DNA of 64,000 nt from CAYWYR01 sp964462685 (lineage in GTDB: Bacteria > Bacteroidota > Ignavibacteria > Kapaibacteriales > UBA2268). A program made the translations under genes and the position numbers. The stretch spans positions 1-64,000 of the forward strand of contig CAYWYR010000014.1 in NCBI GenBank assembly GCA_964462685.1. Reading direction: 5' to 3'. The notes beneath the pieces are model-generated. The model had not been told where the DNA came from. It made no database searches and saw only the letters and a program-made list of their open reading frames with translations. Within the stretch, counting starts at the first letter, position 1, and each line of letters begins with the position of its first letter. This document shows, one piece after another, positions 36,540 to 46,700 of the stretch.

Positions 36540-37301
36540 TTGGATAGATTGAAGTTCTACTACGATAAGAGGAAGAACAGCAGCAATAATAGAGCATTCT
36601 TAAAGGAATATCCTGATGTCGCACTGCCGCCAGATTACCTAATGTATGAGTCTTTCGGGCTAGATTACAGGAATTATTATATCGAAGGGCGGGAGACAGC
36701 AAGGTGGATTATATCTATTATCGCAAATCATACAGAGTTAAATAACCTAAAGATTTTGGATTGGGGTTGTGGACCTGGCCGAATAGTAAGGCATCTGCCT
36801 GAACTATTGCCGGATACATCTACGGTATATGCTACTGACTACAACCCAGAATCAATTCCTTGGTGTAGTTCTCACATCAAGGGTGTAGAATTCAATAAAA
36901 ACGATCTTAAACCTGAATTACCTTATAAAACTGGTACTTTCGGAGCTCTCTATGGTCTGTCAATATTTACCCACTTATCAGAAGAAATGCATTTTGGCTG
37001 GATGTTGGAACTCTCCAGAGTTTTGGATAATGGAGGTATCGCACTGCTGACTACTCAAGGTGATAATTACAAAAATAAAATGACTGCGGCAGAGCTAAAA
37101 AGGTTTGAGAAAGGTGAACTCGTTGTAAGAGGCAAAGTAAAGGAAGGCCATAGAACATTTTCAGCTTTTCAACCAGATAGCTTTATGATGAGTTTGTTTG
37201 AAAAGTGCGGTTTAAGTGTAGTAGAAAAAGTAGTTATCGAGGAAAAAGATAAGAACTATACCCCTCAGGATGTTTGGGTGGTCAGAAAAAAAGAGTTTTA
37301 A
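36540..37301 (+). CDS. class I SAM-dependent methyltransferase
   Basis: The 253-residue protein contains motif I ILDWGCGPGRIVRHL near residues 72-86, an acidic motif II (YATDYNPESI), and LSIFTHLSEEMHFGWMLELSRVLDNGG, a Methyltransf_11/25 pattern. The substrate is not evident. The N-terminal 60 residues are charged and helical. A TTG start gives the longest sensible product; it ends nine bases before the converging symporter gene. Confidence 0.85.
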   Translation: MDRLKFYYDKRKNSSNNRAFLKEYPDVALPPDYLMYESFGLDYRNYYIEGRETARWIISIIANHTELNNLKILDWGCGPGRIVRHLPELLPDTSTVYATDYNPESIPWCSSHIKGVEFNKNDLKPELPYKTGTFGALYGLSIFTHLSEEMHFGWMLELSRVLDNGGIALLTTQGDNYKNKMTAAELKRFEKGELVVRGKVKEGHRTFSAFQPDSFMMSLFEKCGLSVVEKVVIEEKDKNYTPQDVWVVRKKEF

Positions 37302-37309
37302 CCGTTACT

Positions 37310-38725
37310 CTATCTGGCTACTGCCACAGCTACCGAAGCGTCCCCAGTAACATTGGTAACCGTCCTACACATATCCAGAATTCTATCTACGCCTATAATT
37401 AGAGCGATACCTTCCGCGGGAATGCCGAGGCTGTTTAGTATCATAACTAACATTATAATACCAACGCCGGGCACAGGAGCTGTTCCGATCGATGCAAGAA
37501 CAGTTATAAAGATAATAGAAAGCTGTTCTGCAACGGAAAGGTCTATTGAGTAGAACTGGGCTATGAATATCGCTGCTACTCCTTGATAAAGAGCAGTGCC
37601 ATCCATATTAATTGTAGCCCCCAAAGGTAGTACGAAATTTGTTATTTCCTTCTTGATACCAAGTTTTTTCTGTAGGGTATCTATAGTAATAGGCAAAGTG
37701 GCAGCCGATGATGATGTTGAGAAAGCTACTGCTTGTGGCGTTGTCATAGCTTTGAAAAATTTCACTACATCGTATTTTCCGATAAATTTGACAATCCCCC
37801 CGTAAACGAATACTGTTTGGATCAGCAGACCAAGCACTACGGTTATAATATATATAGCCAGTGTATCAAGTATCTCAAAACCGAAGGAGGCAATGATAGC
37901 TGCCATCAGTGCAAATACTCCATAAGGCGCTATAAGCATAATGATATCTACCATACGTACCATTACAGTGGATATACCTTCGAAAAAAGCGGTAACCGGT
38001 TTAGCTTTCTCTTTGTCAATAAGGGATAGTGTGATACCGAATATAATCGAAAGGAATACTATCTGTAGCATCTCACCCGATGTAACAGCGGCGAACGGAT
38101 TCCTTGGTACGATACCTATCAGAAAATCCAACACATTTATATCAACAGCTCTGTTACCTACGCTGGTAACCCCACCAGCAAGACCTTCCACGTTATCTAT
38201 ACCTGCACCAGGTTGGATCAGATTAGCGAGAGTCATTCCTATAGTAATTGCTATAGTAGTTGTTGATACATATATAAGCATAGCCTTGCCACCGATTTTC
38301 CCGATCTTGGCAACGCTTTCCAAACTGGAAGCGCCTACGACTAAAGAAGATATTACAAGAGGTATAGCTATAAAGCTAAGCAGATTAATAAAAAGATCGC
38401 CGATCGGCTTGATTAAGGTGGCTATTGAATAATCTTGTTCGGTATCTGTAACACCGCTGATTACTATATCACCACTTTTGGTGGCTAAATCTATAGGCTG
38501 ATTGATATTCGCAAGGCCGAAGTCATCTTTGGTAAACGTTTCACCAGTAGAGGCAAGCACTAAAGAATCGCTGAAACGTAAGGTTTTTTCAACGCCCTCG
38601 CGGGTTTCTACGTGGTACACGCCACTATCTACAGGGAAGAACCCACCGAAAACCGCACCTAAGATAAGCGCGATTATTATCTTGGTGTGTAATGGGATTT
38701 TCTTCGATTTATCTAGTATTGACAG
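37310..38725 (-). CDS. dicarboxylate/amino acid:cation symporter (DAACS family), CTG start
   Basis: The protein has eight membrane segments and two re-entrant hairpins with the family motif SSSAATLPIT and the NMDGTALYQGVAA region that binds Na+ and substrate. The nearest ATG/GTG/TTG codon is a GTG at 38620, but it would remove the first membrane helix. The frame is open upstream to 38728 and encodes SILDKSKKIPLHTK then IIIALILGAVFGGFFP, exactly the expected start. The only plausible initiator is CTG at 38723-38725, with AGGA eight bases upstream. That gives 471 residues. Substrate could be glutamate, aspartate or C4-dicarboxylate. Confidence 0.88.
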   Translation of the reverse strand: MSILDKSKKIPLHTKIIIALILGAVFGGFFPVDSGVYHVETREGVEKTLRFSDSLVLASTGETFTKDDFGLANINQPIDLATKSGDIVISGVTDTEQDYSIATLIKPIGDLFINLLSFIAIPLVISSLVVGASSLESVAKIGKIGGKAMLIYVSTTTIAITIGMTLANLIQPGAGIDNVEGLAGGVTSVGNRAVDINVLDFLIGIVPRNPFAAVTSGEMLQIVFLSIIFGITLSLIDKEKAKPVTAFFEGISTVMVRMVDIIMLIAPYGVFALMAAIIASFGFEILDTLAIYIITVVLGLLIQTVFVYGGIVKFIGKYDVVKFFKAMTTPQAVAFSTSSSAATLPITIDTLQKKLGIKKEITNFVLPLGATINMDGTALYQGVAAIFIAQFYSIDLSVAEQLSIIFITVLASIGTAPVPGVGIIMLVMILNSLGIPAEGIALIIGVDRILDMCRTVTNVTGDASVAVAVAR

Positions 38726-38728
38726 GGT

Positions 38729-39292
38729 TTAGATCCTGATAGCGAATTTGAACCATTCCCAGTATTTATCAAATGATCTTTTCATCTCATCGGATGGGAA
38801 ATATAATCCGTCAAACTTGAATGTATAACTACCGGAACCGTCCTGCTCAGCAATAAAATCCTTATCTCCGAACTTAGATCTTTCAACATAGCCATATTGT
38901 ACTAAAACAGGTGCTAACTCACCTAAGATATATTTGAACTTCTCTGGCATAAACTCTTCAATACTTTTGTACCGGTCATTCTGTGTGGAAGAATCCGTAT
39001 TCAGATCCCACCAGAGCGATTCATCTGAAAGCAATGAATCTATCTTAACTGCGGATTCAGATTTGAGTTTGATAATCTGATCTTTGAAATCAAATTTCTG
39101 CTCGTTTGACATCTGAGCAGTGATTTCTTTTTTGATCGAGTAAAAGTTGTCGGAAATACCATCATACCAATCGGCAACGTATTCCTTGGTAGATTCTATA
39201 AACTCTAATCTGAAAGCCGCCATCTGAACTCGCAACTCGTCGATCTGATTCTGTTTTGATACTGTCTGTGTTTGTTTTAGTGCTGATGTCAT
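38729..39292 (-). CDS. hypothetical protein, 187 aa
   Basis: I do not recognise this soluble, highly charged, mostly helical protein. A coiled coil is likely over about residues 12-90. It has conserved-looking Trp residues (DESLWWDLN, DKYWEWFKF). It ends three bases before the CTG of the symporter gene and is in the same frame, so the two are translated from one message and perhaps coupled. No signal peptide is present. Confidence 0.65.
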   Translation of the reverse strand: MTSALKQTQTVSKQNQIDELRVQMAAFRLEFIESTKEYVADWYDGISDNFYSIKKEITAQMSNEQKFDFKDQIIKLKSESAVKIDSLLSDESLWWDLNTDSSTQNDRYKSIEEFMPEKFKYILGELAPVLVQYGYVERSKFGDKDFIAEQDGSGSYTFKFDGLYFPSDEMKRSFDKYWEWFKFAIRI

Positions 39293-39428
39293 ATTTTAAT
39301 TTTGGCTTTGTTTTCCGTGTCTTGCTCAAGTATCACAATCTTAGGATCTATCTGAATTCAAATATAAGTATATGACAAGTAAATAGTTTACCAGATCTAA
39401 ATTTTATAAGCAAGAAAGTAGTTTATTA

Positions 39429-40373
39429 CTATTCTGCCTCTTTCAAACTCTCCAATAATTTTTGTTGTTTATCAGTAATTTTCTTTGGTAATTGAGGCAT
39501 AAGTTCTAAATAGAGATCCCCGAACTTACCGGATTCTTTATAGACCGGCATACCCATATTCTTAAGCTTGAGTGTTTTACCGGTTTGAGATAAAGCAGGA
39601 ACAGTCAGATTGATCTTGCCTTTCGGGGTGGTTACTTCAGCACTGCCCCCCAATATCATTGTAGTGTAATCAATAAGTGCGGATTTTTTCAAATCCGTTC
39701 CAGAAATCTCATATTCGTGATCGCTGCTGACGATTATATTGACGAGTAGATTCCCGTTCGTTCCACCGTTAGCCCCTTTGTGCCCTTTTCCGGTAATCTT
39801 AAGGGTCTGGCCTGTTTCTATACCTGGTTTAACAGATAGTTGAATTGAGCTGCCGTTTACTTTAAGTCTTCTAAGAGTTCCCCGGTAAGCTTCTTCAAAG
39901 GATATTTCGATAGATGTCTCTAAATCCTTTCCGTTCTGTGGCGGGGATTGAGAATATCTTTGCCTACCGCCGGCTGAGCCTGCTCCGCCCATTCCTCCGA
40001 ATATCTTTTCAAAAAAATCAGATAGACCGCCACCGTCATCAAACATATCGCCTACGGTTCGGCTCCTGCCTCTGTTGCCGCCCTGGTTTTGTGCATACCA
40101 CTCACTCCAATCGAATCCGCCCCCTCCCTGGGTCTGATCGCCTCCGTAATCTCTGTATGACGAACCGAGCCTGTCATACTTTGCTCTTTTTTCAGGATCC
40201 TTCAGTACTTCATAGGCCTCTGAGATTTCTTTGAATTTTTCTTCAGAAGCATTGTCGCCTTTGTTTTTATCGGGATGATATTTCTGTGCAAGCTTACGAT
40301 ATGACTTTTTGATATCATCGGCAGTGGCTTTTTTATCAAGCCCTAAAGATTTATAGTAGTCTTTGAATTCCAT
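39429..40373 (-). CDS. CbpA-like DnaJ-family co-chaperone
   Basis: I choose the ATG at 40373 (MEFKDYYKSLGLDKK), the standard J-domain start; an upstream in-frame extension is not conserved. The 314-residue protein has a J domain with HPD (QKYHPDKNKG), a Gly-rich linker (about 80-150), and a C-terminal substrate-binding region with KVNGSSIQLSVKPGIETGQ. The zinc finger of true DnaJ is missing, so it is of the CbpA type. It would stimulate DnaK ATPase activity. Confidence 0.95.
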   Translation of the reverse strand: MEFKDYYKSLGLDKKATADDIKKSYRKLAQKYHPDKNKGDNASEEKFKEISEAYEVLKDPEKRAKYDRLGSSYRDYGGDQTQGGGGFDWSEWYAQNQGGNRGRSRTVGDMFDDGGGLSDFFEKIFGGMGGAGSAGGRQRYSQSPPQNGKDLETSIEISFEEAYRGTLRRLKVNGSSIQLSVKPGIETGQTLKITGKGHKGANGGTNGNLLVNIIVSSDHEYEISGTDLKKSALIDYTTMILGGSAEVTTPKGKINLTVPALSQTGKTLKLKNMGMPVYKESGKFGDLYLELMPQLPKKITDKQQKLLESLKEAE

Positions 40374-40744
40374 TAGCGAAAACTGAAAGTAAGATTTTGA
40401 TTTGTACTGAGTAACAATGTTACAACGAAAAGGTGGATGTGTTGGTTTATTATTGAAAAAAGAGCGACAAAATGTCACTTAGTATTTAAAATGTGAATGT
40501 TTAAGATTATGCTTTAGGATTTACTGTTGATTTCTAAAATTCTCAAAGTACCAAATGGAAAGCTATACCTGATAAAGTTGTTAAAGCCAATTGTCGATAA
40601 TTTGTTAAATACTAGAAAATATAACAATATATAGTTCAAAAGTGTCGTAACATTTATATTGATGTAGCAGTAACATTAATATGAAATATTCATTATATTA
40701 GTATTAAGGATATTTTTATAAACTTTGTTTAGTATCGGGCTTAT
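40374..40744. other. divergent intergenic region, AT-rich
   Basis: These 371 bp separate the CbpA-like gene from the HD-GYP gene, which point away from each other, so promoters for both must be here. I see no open frame with coding character, no strong hairpin and no RNA gene. Confidence 0.4.
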
Positions 40745-41638
40745 ATGAGCAATCGGGAAAATGAATTAGAGGGTTTAGTAAACAAACTAAGCACTGATGT
40801 TGCAGAAAATCTGTTCCAGACAATACAGATTCTCGGCCAGATCGCTAATTTATCCGAGAGAAATTACGAAGGTAGCCATTCCAGATGGGTTTCTGATAAA
40901 TCTGCCGAACTCGCCAGACTTCTGGGAATGAAGCGCGAGTTTATTTTCCAAGTCAAAGTTGCCGCACAGCTTCATGACATAGGAAAGGTCGCATTTAAAG
41001 ACTCCGCACTATTTAAGCACCCATCGGAGATGAGTAAAGGAGAGTATAAACAATATACCTACCATCCGGAGATCGGTGTAGAGATGCTGAAAGGCCACTC
41101 GGGTTTTAAGCAGATTTCCGACCTAATACTGCAGCATCACGAAAGGCTTGACGGTAGTGGATTCCCAAGACATCTTAAAGGAAAGGACATCCACCCCGGC
41201 GCACTGATAATCGCTGTTGTAGATACATATCACAACTACGTGTTCAAAAATACAAGATCAGATAGATATTCTGATCACAAGCAGGTAGTCCATACCAATA
41301 CTACGCAGATGCTCAACGCTACGAGTGACAGGCATAAAGCAGCTATCGGTTATCTGAGCTCAAAAAAGAATACCCTGTTCGATAAAAAAGTCGTAGATGT
41401 ATTCATCACTATGATTGAGTTTGACCGTAAGGACACCCACGGTAAGACAGTCCTTCGTATCCCTGCTAATACGATAGAAGAGGGGATGATCTTTGCAGAG
41501 GATTATTATACGAATCACGGTTTACTTATAGCCTCTCGATCCGAAAAAATTACATCTGAAATGAAAAAAGCTTTAGTACGCTTTGCCGAAAACGGCGATA
41601 TACCACATAAAATTCTAGTACTTGCTGATCACGCTTAA
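40745..41638 (+). CDS. HD-GYP domain protein (probable cyclic-di-GMP phosphodiesterase)
   Basis: The 297-residue protein has the HD motif in AQLHDIGKVAFKD (about residues 76-88) and the extended HHERLDGSGFPRHLKG, where GFP stands in the GYP position. These are the metal and substrate positions of HD-GYP phosphodiesterases. No receiver or sensor domain is present before it, only a short helical start. The C-terminal 70 residues form a further small domain (LRIPANTIEEGMIFAEDYY). holA follows 12 bp later. Confidence 0.9.
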   Translation: MSNRENELEGLVNKLSTDVAENLFQTIQILGQIANLSERNYEGSHSRWVSDKSAELARLLGMKREFIFQVKVAAQLHDIGKVAFKDSALFKHPSEMSKGEYKQYTYHPEIGVEMLKGHSGFKQISDLILQHHERLDGSGFPRHLKGKDIHPGALIIAVVDTYHNYVFKNTRSDRYSDHKQVVHTNTTQMLNATSDRHKAAIGYLSSKKNTLFDKKVVDVFITMIEFDRKDTHGKTVLRIPANTIEEGMIFAEDYYTNHGLLIASRSEKITSEMKKALVRFAENGDIPHKILVLADHA

Positions 41639-41650
41639 ACCTCTGATATT

Positions 41651-42628
41651 GTGAGTAAAGACAATCTCTTTTTTATATACGGCGAGGAACCTTTTTTTAT
41701 AGACAAAAAGCGTTCTGAAATTACTTCTCAGTATATAAAAACAGATTCAGATAAATTCAACTTAGAACGGTTTGAAGGTGCCTCGCTTGATCTGAAGCGG
41801 CTGAAAAGCAGTGTTATGTCAATGCCGATGATGTCAGAAAAGCGTGTTGTGATAATTAACGGGCTTGAAGTTTTTTTCAAAGGCAAGATAGCGAAGGCAA
41901 CAAAAGATGCTTGGGCGGGCTTTATCAATGATATCCCGGACTTTACTGTTCTTGTTATCGATGCACGGCTTGATAAGAAAAAATTATCATCTTTCCCTTG
42001 GAAAGACTTAATCACTGCTTCTGTAAGCCATCACTATCCACTGCTTCGTTTTGAGAAGATTGATAGCGCTATTAAAGATATAGCAAAAGGAAAGGATCTT
42101 TCAATAGACTCTCAAATTGTTCAATATCTGAAAAATAGATATGACAGTGATTTTATGGCTATCAGCTTAGAGCTTGATAAATTGATGAACTACGCTCCAG
42201 ATAAAAATGGCTTTACCTTTGAAGATGCTTCAGAGTTGCTGGATTTAGATAAGAAGTATAATCTAAATGAGCTTACTCGCAGTCTTGAAAGACGTGATAA
42301 TTCAAGTGCTGTGGAAATCGTATTAGGACTTTTGAAGGTAGGGGTTGCTTTGCCTTTTGTGCTTGCTACGATGAAGAATTTTTACCTGTCGCTATTCAAA
42401 TACTATGAAGCATCAAATAGATTCTCTCAAAAAAATGAAATAGCGAGTAATACGGGTGTACCACCATTCTTTTTGAACGGCATAATATCTGCTTCAAGAA
42501 AATATAATCTTACCGATGTAGAGAATATAATTGAGTCTTTGCTTGTTTGTGAGTTTAGGCTGAAATCGCAGCCCACCTCTCATAATAATCTTTTTATAGA
42601 TACTGTGGCTAAGGTTTTAAAAGCTTAA
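41651..42628 (+). CDS. holA: DNA polymerase III subunit delta
   Basis: The 325-residue protein matches HolA: an N-terminal DNLFFIYGEEPFFIDKKRS, the SVMSMPMMSEKRVVIINGLE segment (usually containing a conserved phenylalanine), the middle AAA+ lid part and the C-terminal helical collar domain (FRLKSQPTSHNNLFID). It is the wrench of the clamp loader, opening the beta clamp. A GTG start 12 bp after the HD-GYP gene is used. Confidence 0.9.
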   Translation: MSKDNLFFIYGEEPFFIDKKRSEITSQYIKTDSDKFNLERFEGASLDLKRLKSSVMSMPMMSEKRVVIINGLEVFFKGKIAKATKDAWAGFINDIPDFTVLVIDARLDKKKLSSFPWKDLITASVSHHYPLLRFEKIDSAIKDIAKGKDLSIDSQIVQYLKNRYDSDFMAISLELDKLMNYAPDKNGFTFEDASELLDLDKKYNLNELTRSLERRDNSSAVEIVLGLLKVGVALPFVLATMKNFYLSLFKYYEASNRFSQKNEIASNTGVPPFFLNGIISASRKYNLTDVENIIESLLVCEFRLKSQPTSHNNLFIDTVAKVLKA

Positions 42629-42654
42629 GATGATTTATAATATCATTATCGGCA

Positions 42655-43587
42655 TTATAAATCCTCACTTATTGCATCGGAATCCTTTAATTTTTTTGAC
42701 AGCTCTTCATAATCCTCTCCCCGGTCCCTTATATTTTCAAACTCCTCATCCGATACTTCTGTTCTGATATTGGTTCCTGATATTTCTTCCTTAGTGAAAG
42801 GTTTTGGGTTGTTGTCTGCTGATGGAAAGTAATCGGTAGTCTTGTCTCTGTCTGTCATTGCTGTTTCTAAGGTAATAAGCACTCTATCGCCGTCTTTAGT
42901 TCTTACTTCTATCGCACGAAGGTCATCGAGGTGATCTCTATGGATCAGAACTGTAACTTTGTTACCTTTTTCGCTTTTTACATCGATCTTATCAGCTATG
43001 AAAACTTTGTCGTTATTCGGCTTTATAACTTCTTTTGGGAAGTATCCACCTTTGGGCAGTTTGTTTATATCTTTTGCGATAGTAGGAAACTCCAAGAAAT
43101 CCTTGAAACTATCGTGGGCTAGATATGGCTTTTGCGGATCGAGTTTTACTTCCTCGCTCAATTGTTCTTGAAATCTTTTGCTCCTTCTTACATCTTCAGG
43201 AACTTTTAGGTAGGCTGCGAGATCAGACGGGGACAGTAACGGTTTTGATCCGCCTGATAAGCTGCTACTTGGTTTATCGTCTTTATCGGGGTCATAAGAT
43301 TCAAACCCTTCAAGCAACTGTCTTCCGAATGGCTCTACATCATCTCCCGAATCATCAAAGCCGATATCTCCAAAATCATGGTCGTCGAATTCTTGACCTT
43401 CTTGAGGCAGATCTGTATCTATTTTCTCTTGGTCAGAGTATTTGAGGCTGTTCTGTTTAGCTTCTTCGCTGCGGTTCTGCTTTGTAGTGCGCCGAGGTTT
43501 TTCCTCATTATCTATAGAAGTCAACTGTGCCCTGGGCTTTTCGGCTTCCTGTTGTTTAATCTTATCTGTATCCTGCTGCTTACTCAT
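42655..43587 (-). CDS. acidic hypothetical protein, about 310 aa
   Basis: I do not recognise this soluble protein. The first 130 residues are low-complexity and rich in Glu, Asp, Lys and Gln (probably disordered). Residues about 140-270 form a basic-acidic beta domain with KVTVLIHRDHLDDLRAIEVRT and RVLITLETAM. I choose the ATG at 43587 with AAGGCGG just upstream; a TTG farther up would add 13 residues. It converges on holA, and an AT-rich palindrome lies at the junction. Confidence 0.6.
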   Translation of the reverse strand: MSKQQDTDKIKQQEAEKPRAQLTSIDNEEKPRRTTKQNRSEEAKQNSLKYSDQEKIDTDLPQEGQEFDDHDFGDIGFDDSGDDVEPFGRQLLEGFESYDPDKDDKPSSSLSGGSKPLLSPSDLAAYLKVPEDVRRSKRFQEQLSEEVKLDPQKPYLAHDSFKDFLEFPTIAKDINKLPKGGYFPKEVIKPNNDKVFIADKIDVKSEKGNKVTVLIHRDHLDDLRAIEVRTKDGDRVLITLETAMTDRDKTTDYFPSADNNPKPFTKEEISGTNIRTEVSDEEFENIRDRGEDYEELSKKLKDSDAISEDL

Positions 43588-43713
43588 ATCCGCCTTAATA
43601 TAATTATCCAACTGGCTAAAACTCAATGCCCATTAGCAACAGTATCAGCCATTAATTTAAAGTATTTATTTTAATTTAATATAGTGAATTATTATGCCAA
43701 AATCGATATGGTT

Positions 43714-46700
43714 TTATTCTTGGTCTTTGACTTTAAAATTCTCTATAAGTAACCTGTAGTTATTATCGAAACTAAGGATTTTCAGATTGCCTACAAGTGT
43801 AAATGAATGCCTTGCCCGTGTTATCGCAACATTAAGCTTTCTATCTATTGGCTTACTGTTTGTTGTATTTATGGTTGATGGTGATACCATCTCCATCGAA
43901 TCATTTGATGTGATCTGTTCTAATTGATCAATATCTGAAATAACGGTGCTAAGTATAATGTGGTCTCTTTCGCTGCCTTGGTAGCGTTCTACGGTATCGA
44001 CTGTTATATAGGGTAGTAATTCAAGCGGAAGCATCTGCCGTATAAGCGCGCATTGCATTCTGTACGGGGCTATTATCCCAATTGAGTCATTCTTTATAGA
44101 ATCCAATTTTGAGTATATCAATACAGCGATATTTACAACTGCCTCTGCTTCGCTCTTGTTTATTGTTGAATTATTGATTTCGGAAGTTATATCCTTAAAG
44201 TTTATTCCATTCAGATTTTGGGGGTTGCCTCTGTCTTCTTCATATATACTTTTGAGAGTGTTTTCGTACGATAGAAGATTTGCGGCTTTCATAATCTCAT
44301 TATCCATCCGCCCTTGATAGGTAAGCATCCCTAAAATGCTTTCCCGCGTTCGGGTATCTTCCTTTTTGATCAAAGATACCATTCTCGTAAAATATGACAT
44401 CCGAACATCGATTATTGATTCGCTTTTTTCTATATCATCTAATCTATTAGAAATTTTGATAGGGGGGAGCTGTTTACTGTCTCCTATTAAAATTGTTTTC
44501 TCTATTCTGCCAAGCAATATATTCATATAATACTCAGCGATTTGCCCGGCTTCATCTACTATGGCAACATCAAAATCTATAAGTTGGAAAATATCCCTGT
44601 TTGAAATAAGGGAGGCAACGGTACTACAGTAAACCCGACAGTCTCTAACGATTCTGTAAGTTTGACGGGTACCGTATTGATCAAGTATCTCAGGGAACAA
44701 AACCTCTTTAGCTTCTGAGCTGCCTCTGGAACCATAGCGTATGATCTTATTATGATTCTCTTCACCTAAAGCCTTCATAGTAGCAACGGTAGCTTCATCT
44801 ACAGCTCTGTTGGTGAATGATACGAGCAATATTTTTTTATCTGTATTGAAAAAATAATATCTCATAAGGTTTGAAATAAAATATCTGGTCTTACCGGTTC
44901 CCGGTGGCCCCTCCAAGAAGTATAATTTATTGGCGCAGATGGCCTTTTTCAGAAGTCTGTTCTGTTCTTGTGTAACATCATTGAAATCAGAAATATTAGA
45001 GCCTTCTGCATCTGCAGCAGGGGTGATCAAAGACTTAAAATCGCTTCCTGTTAACGATTCAAAATCGGGGGATTGAACGAATCTAAATGCCTCGCTGTGA
45101 AGTTTCCTGAGAGTTGAGTCGAAATAATCCTGAGCAAGAGACCATTCATCTTCCTGACCTTTAAATACAGAATAATTAATAAGCTTGTTCCTGAGAGATA
45201 CCTCTATGTTTTCAGAGTTTATGCTCTTTACGGCAGCTTTAAGTACCTGGCCTTCGAACCAGTTATCGCAGTTATTATCCGGATCGTTAGTCCTGAATAG
45301 TATTATCGCATCACCTTTTCTTATCGGGCTATCGATTATATCCGATCTTTTGAAATCGAGATAGCCTTTTTCACTCTCAATACCGGTAAGGGTTAATCCA
45401 CTGATATTATTGATAGCATCCTTATCACACCATATCGAATTATAAGATGATCTTCTATTATCAGAATATCTACCTGTCTTGCCAGCTACCATTTCTCTGG
45501 ATATCTGAATTGACGTATAATTATAATAATCTAAATTATGATCTGGCAAAACCGAGATCTGTTGCAGCACATTCTCTATTTCGGATATTGAAAACCTAGG
45601 TGCTTTTTTTATATATGATTTAAGTTTTCTTACAGAATTGTTTATTCCTCGGGAATGTTCGATTTCTTCGAGTACGATCATATTCCTGATAAATGCGAGT
45701 TTCTGTTTTGATCGTAAGCTCCTTAATGTGTTCCGGAGGGGTGTACAGGAATCTTTACTATATATAATGAAATTAGAGCCTAATCTACCGGAAAAAGATG
45801 ATTCCAGAAGCATATCATAACCGATAAGCTGTGCACCGTGGGAAGGCCATACACTGTAAATTCTATCTCTTTTCTTGTTATCGGTATATTTCATTATTGA
45901 ACCGATTGGCTTACCGCCTTTCAGCTCGTAGATATCTTTGATTTTATAATCGTCCCCTTTTTCAATTAGCAGATCAAGCCTTCCTTGCAGTCCGTATTTG
46001 GTGGAAATGAAAGAGGGTTCGGCCGAGAAGTTGTATTGTCTTAGTTCTTTTATAACCTCTGAAAGATTATCATATTGGATCTTAAGTTGATCGTAGAAAT
46101 ACTGTTTAGTGATATTCTCGAGTTTTGATACCGTAAAAAGCAACATCGCGTTACCTTCTATAGCTTTTGCATAAAGATTATCAAAAGATAGCGACTCGTC
46201 AAGTAGCATCTCATCGAAAATAGTATTAATCATGCTGCCTAGAAGCATTTGAGAGCTCGGTCTGCCTATTGAGTATCTGCTTAGAACGGTATGTGTAGCT
46301 GATATATCCTTAATATCAAAACCTTTGGCTATCTCAGATACATCGTATAGATAGTCTGGCTCAAAAACGATAATGGATTTTCTATATTCTTTTAGATTTC
46401 CTTCTGCATCTATACTAAAAGAAAGCGCGTTGAATTTATCTCCTTTTTTAAAAGAGCGTAACTGTTTGGACCAGATGCCAGTGACTTTGAGGTTTATCGG
46501 CCGCTTATCCTGAGTCAAACATCCCAGAGTTGTCATTTCTTTACCATCTTCAAAAACAGGTTCTGAATCAACAATAAGCTGGAGATCAACTGTCTCGGTA
46601 TTCTTTTCTAATGAGTCAGCCCCTATAAGCTCCCGGAAAGTATTATCAGCGGTAATTGAGTTTTCAACAAGGGAGATTATACTTTCTCCACTTTCTGCTA

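Noticed and set aside
37941..38432. 163-codon plus-strand frame opposite the symporter gene
   Set aside because: Antisense shadow; the symporter motifs on the minus strand are unmistakable.
42632..42663. 10-bp AT-only inverted repeat between holA and the converging acidic-protein gene
   Set aside because: GATTTATAAT/ATTATAAATC is perfect but weak and without a T-run; it may be a convergent terminator but AT-rich chance palindromes are common here.
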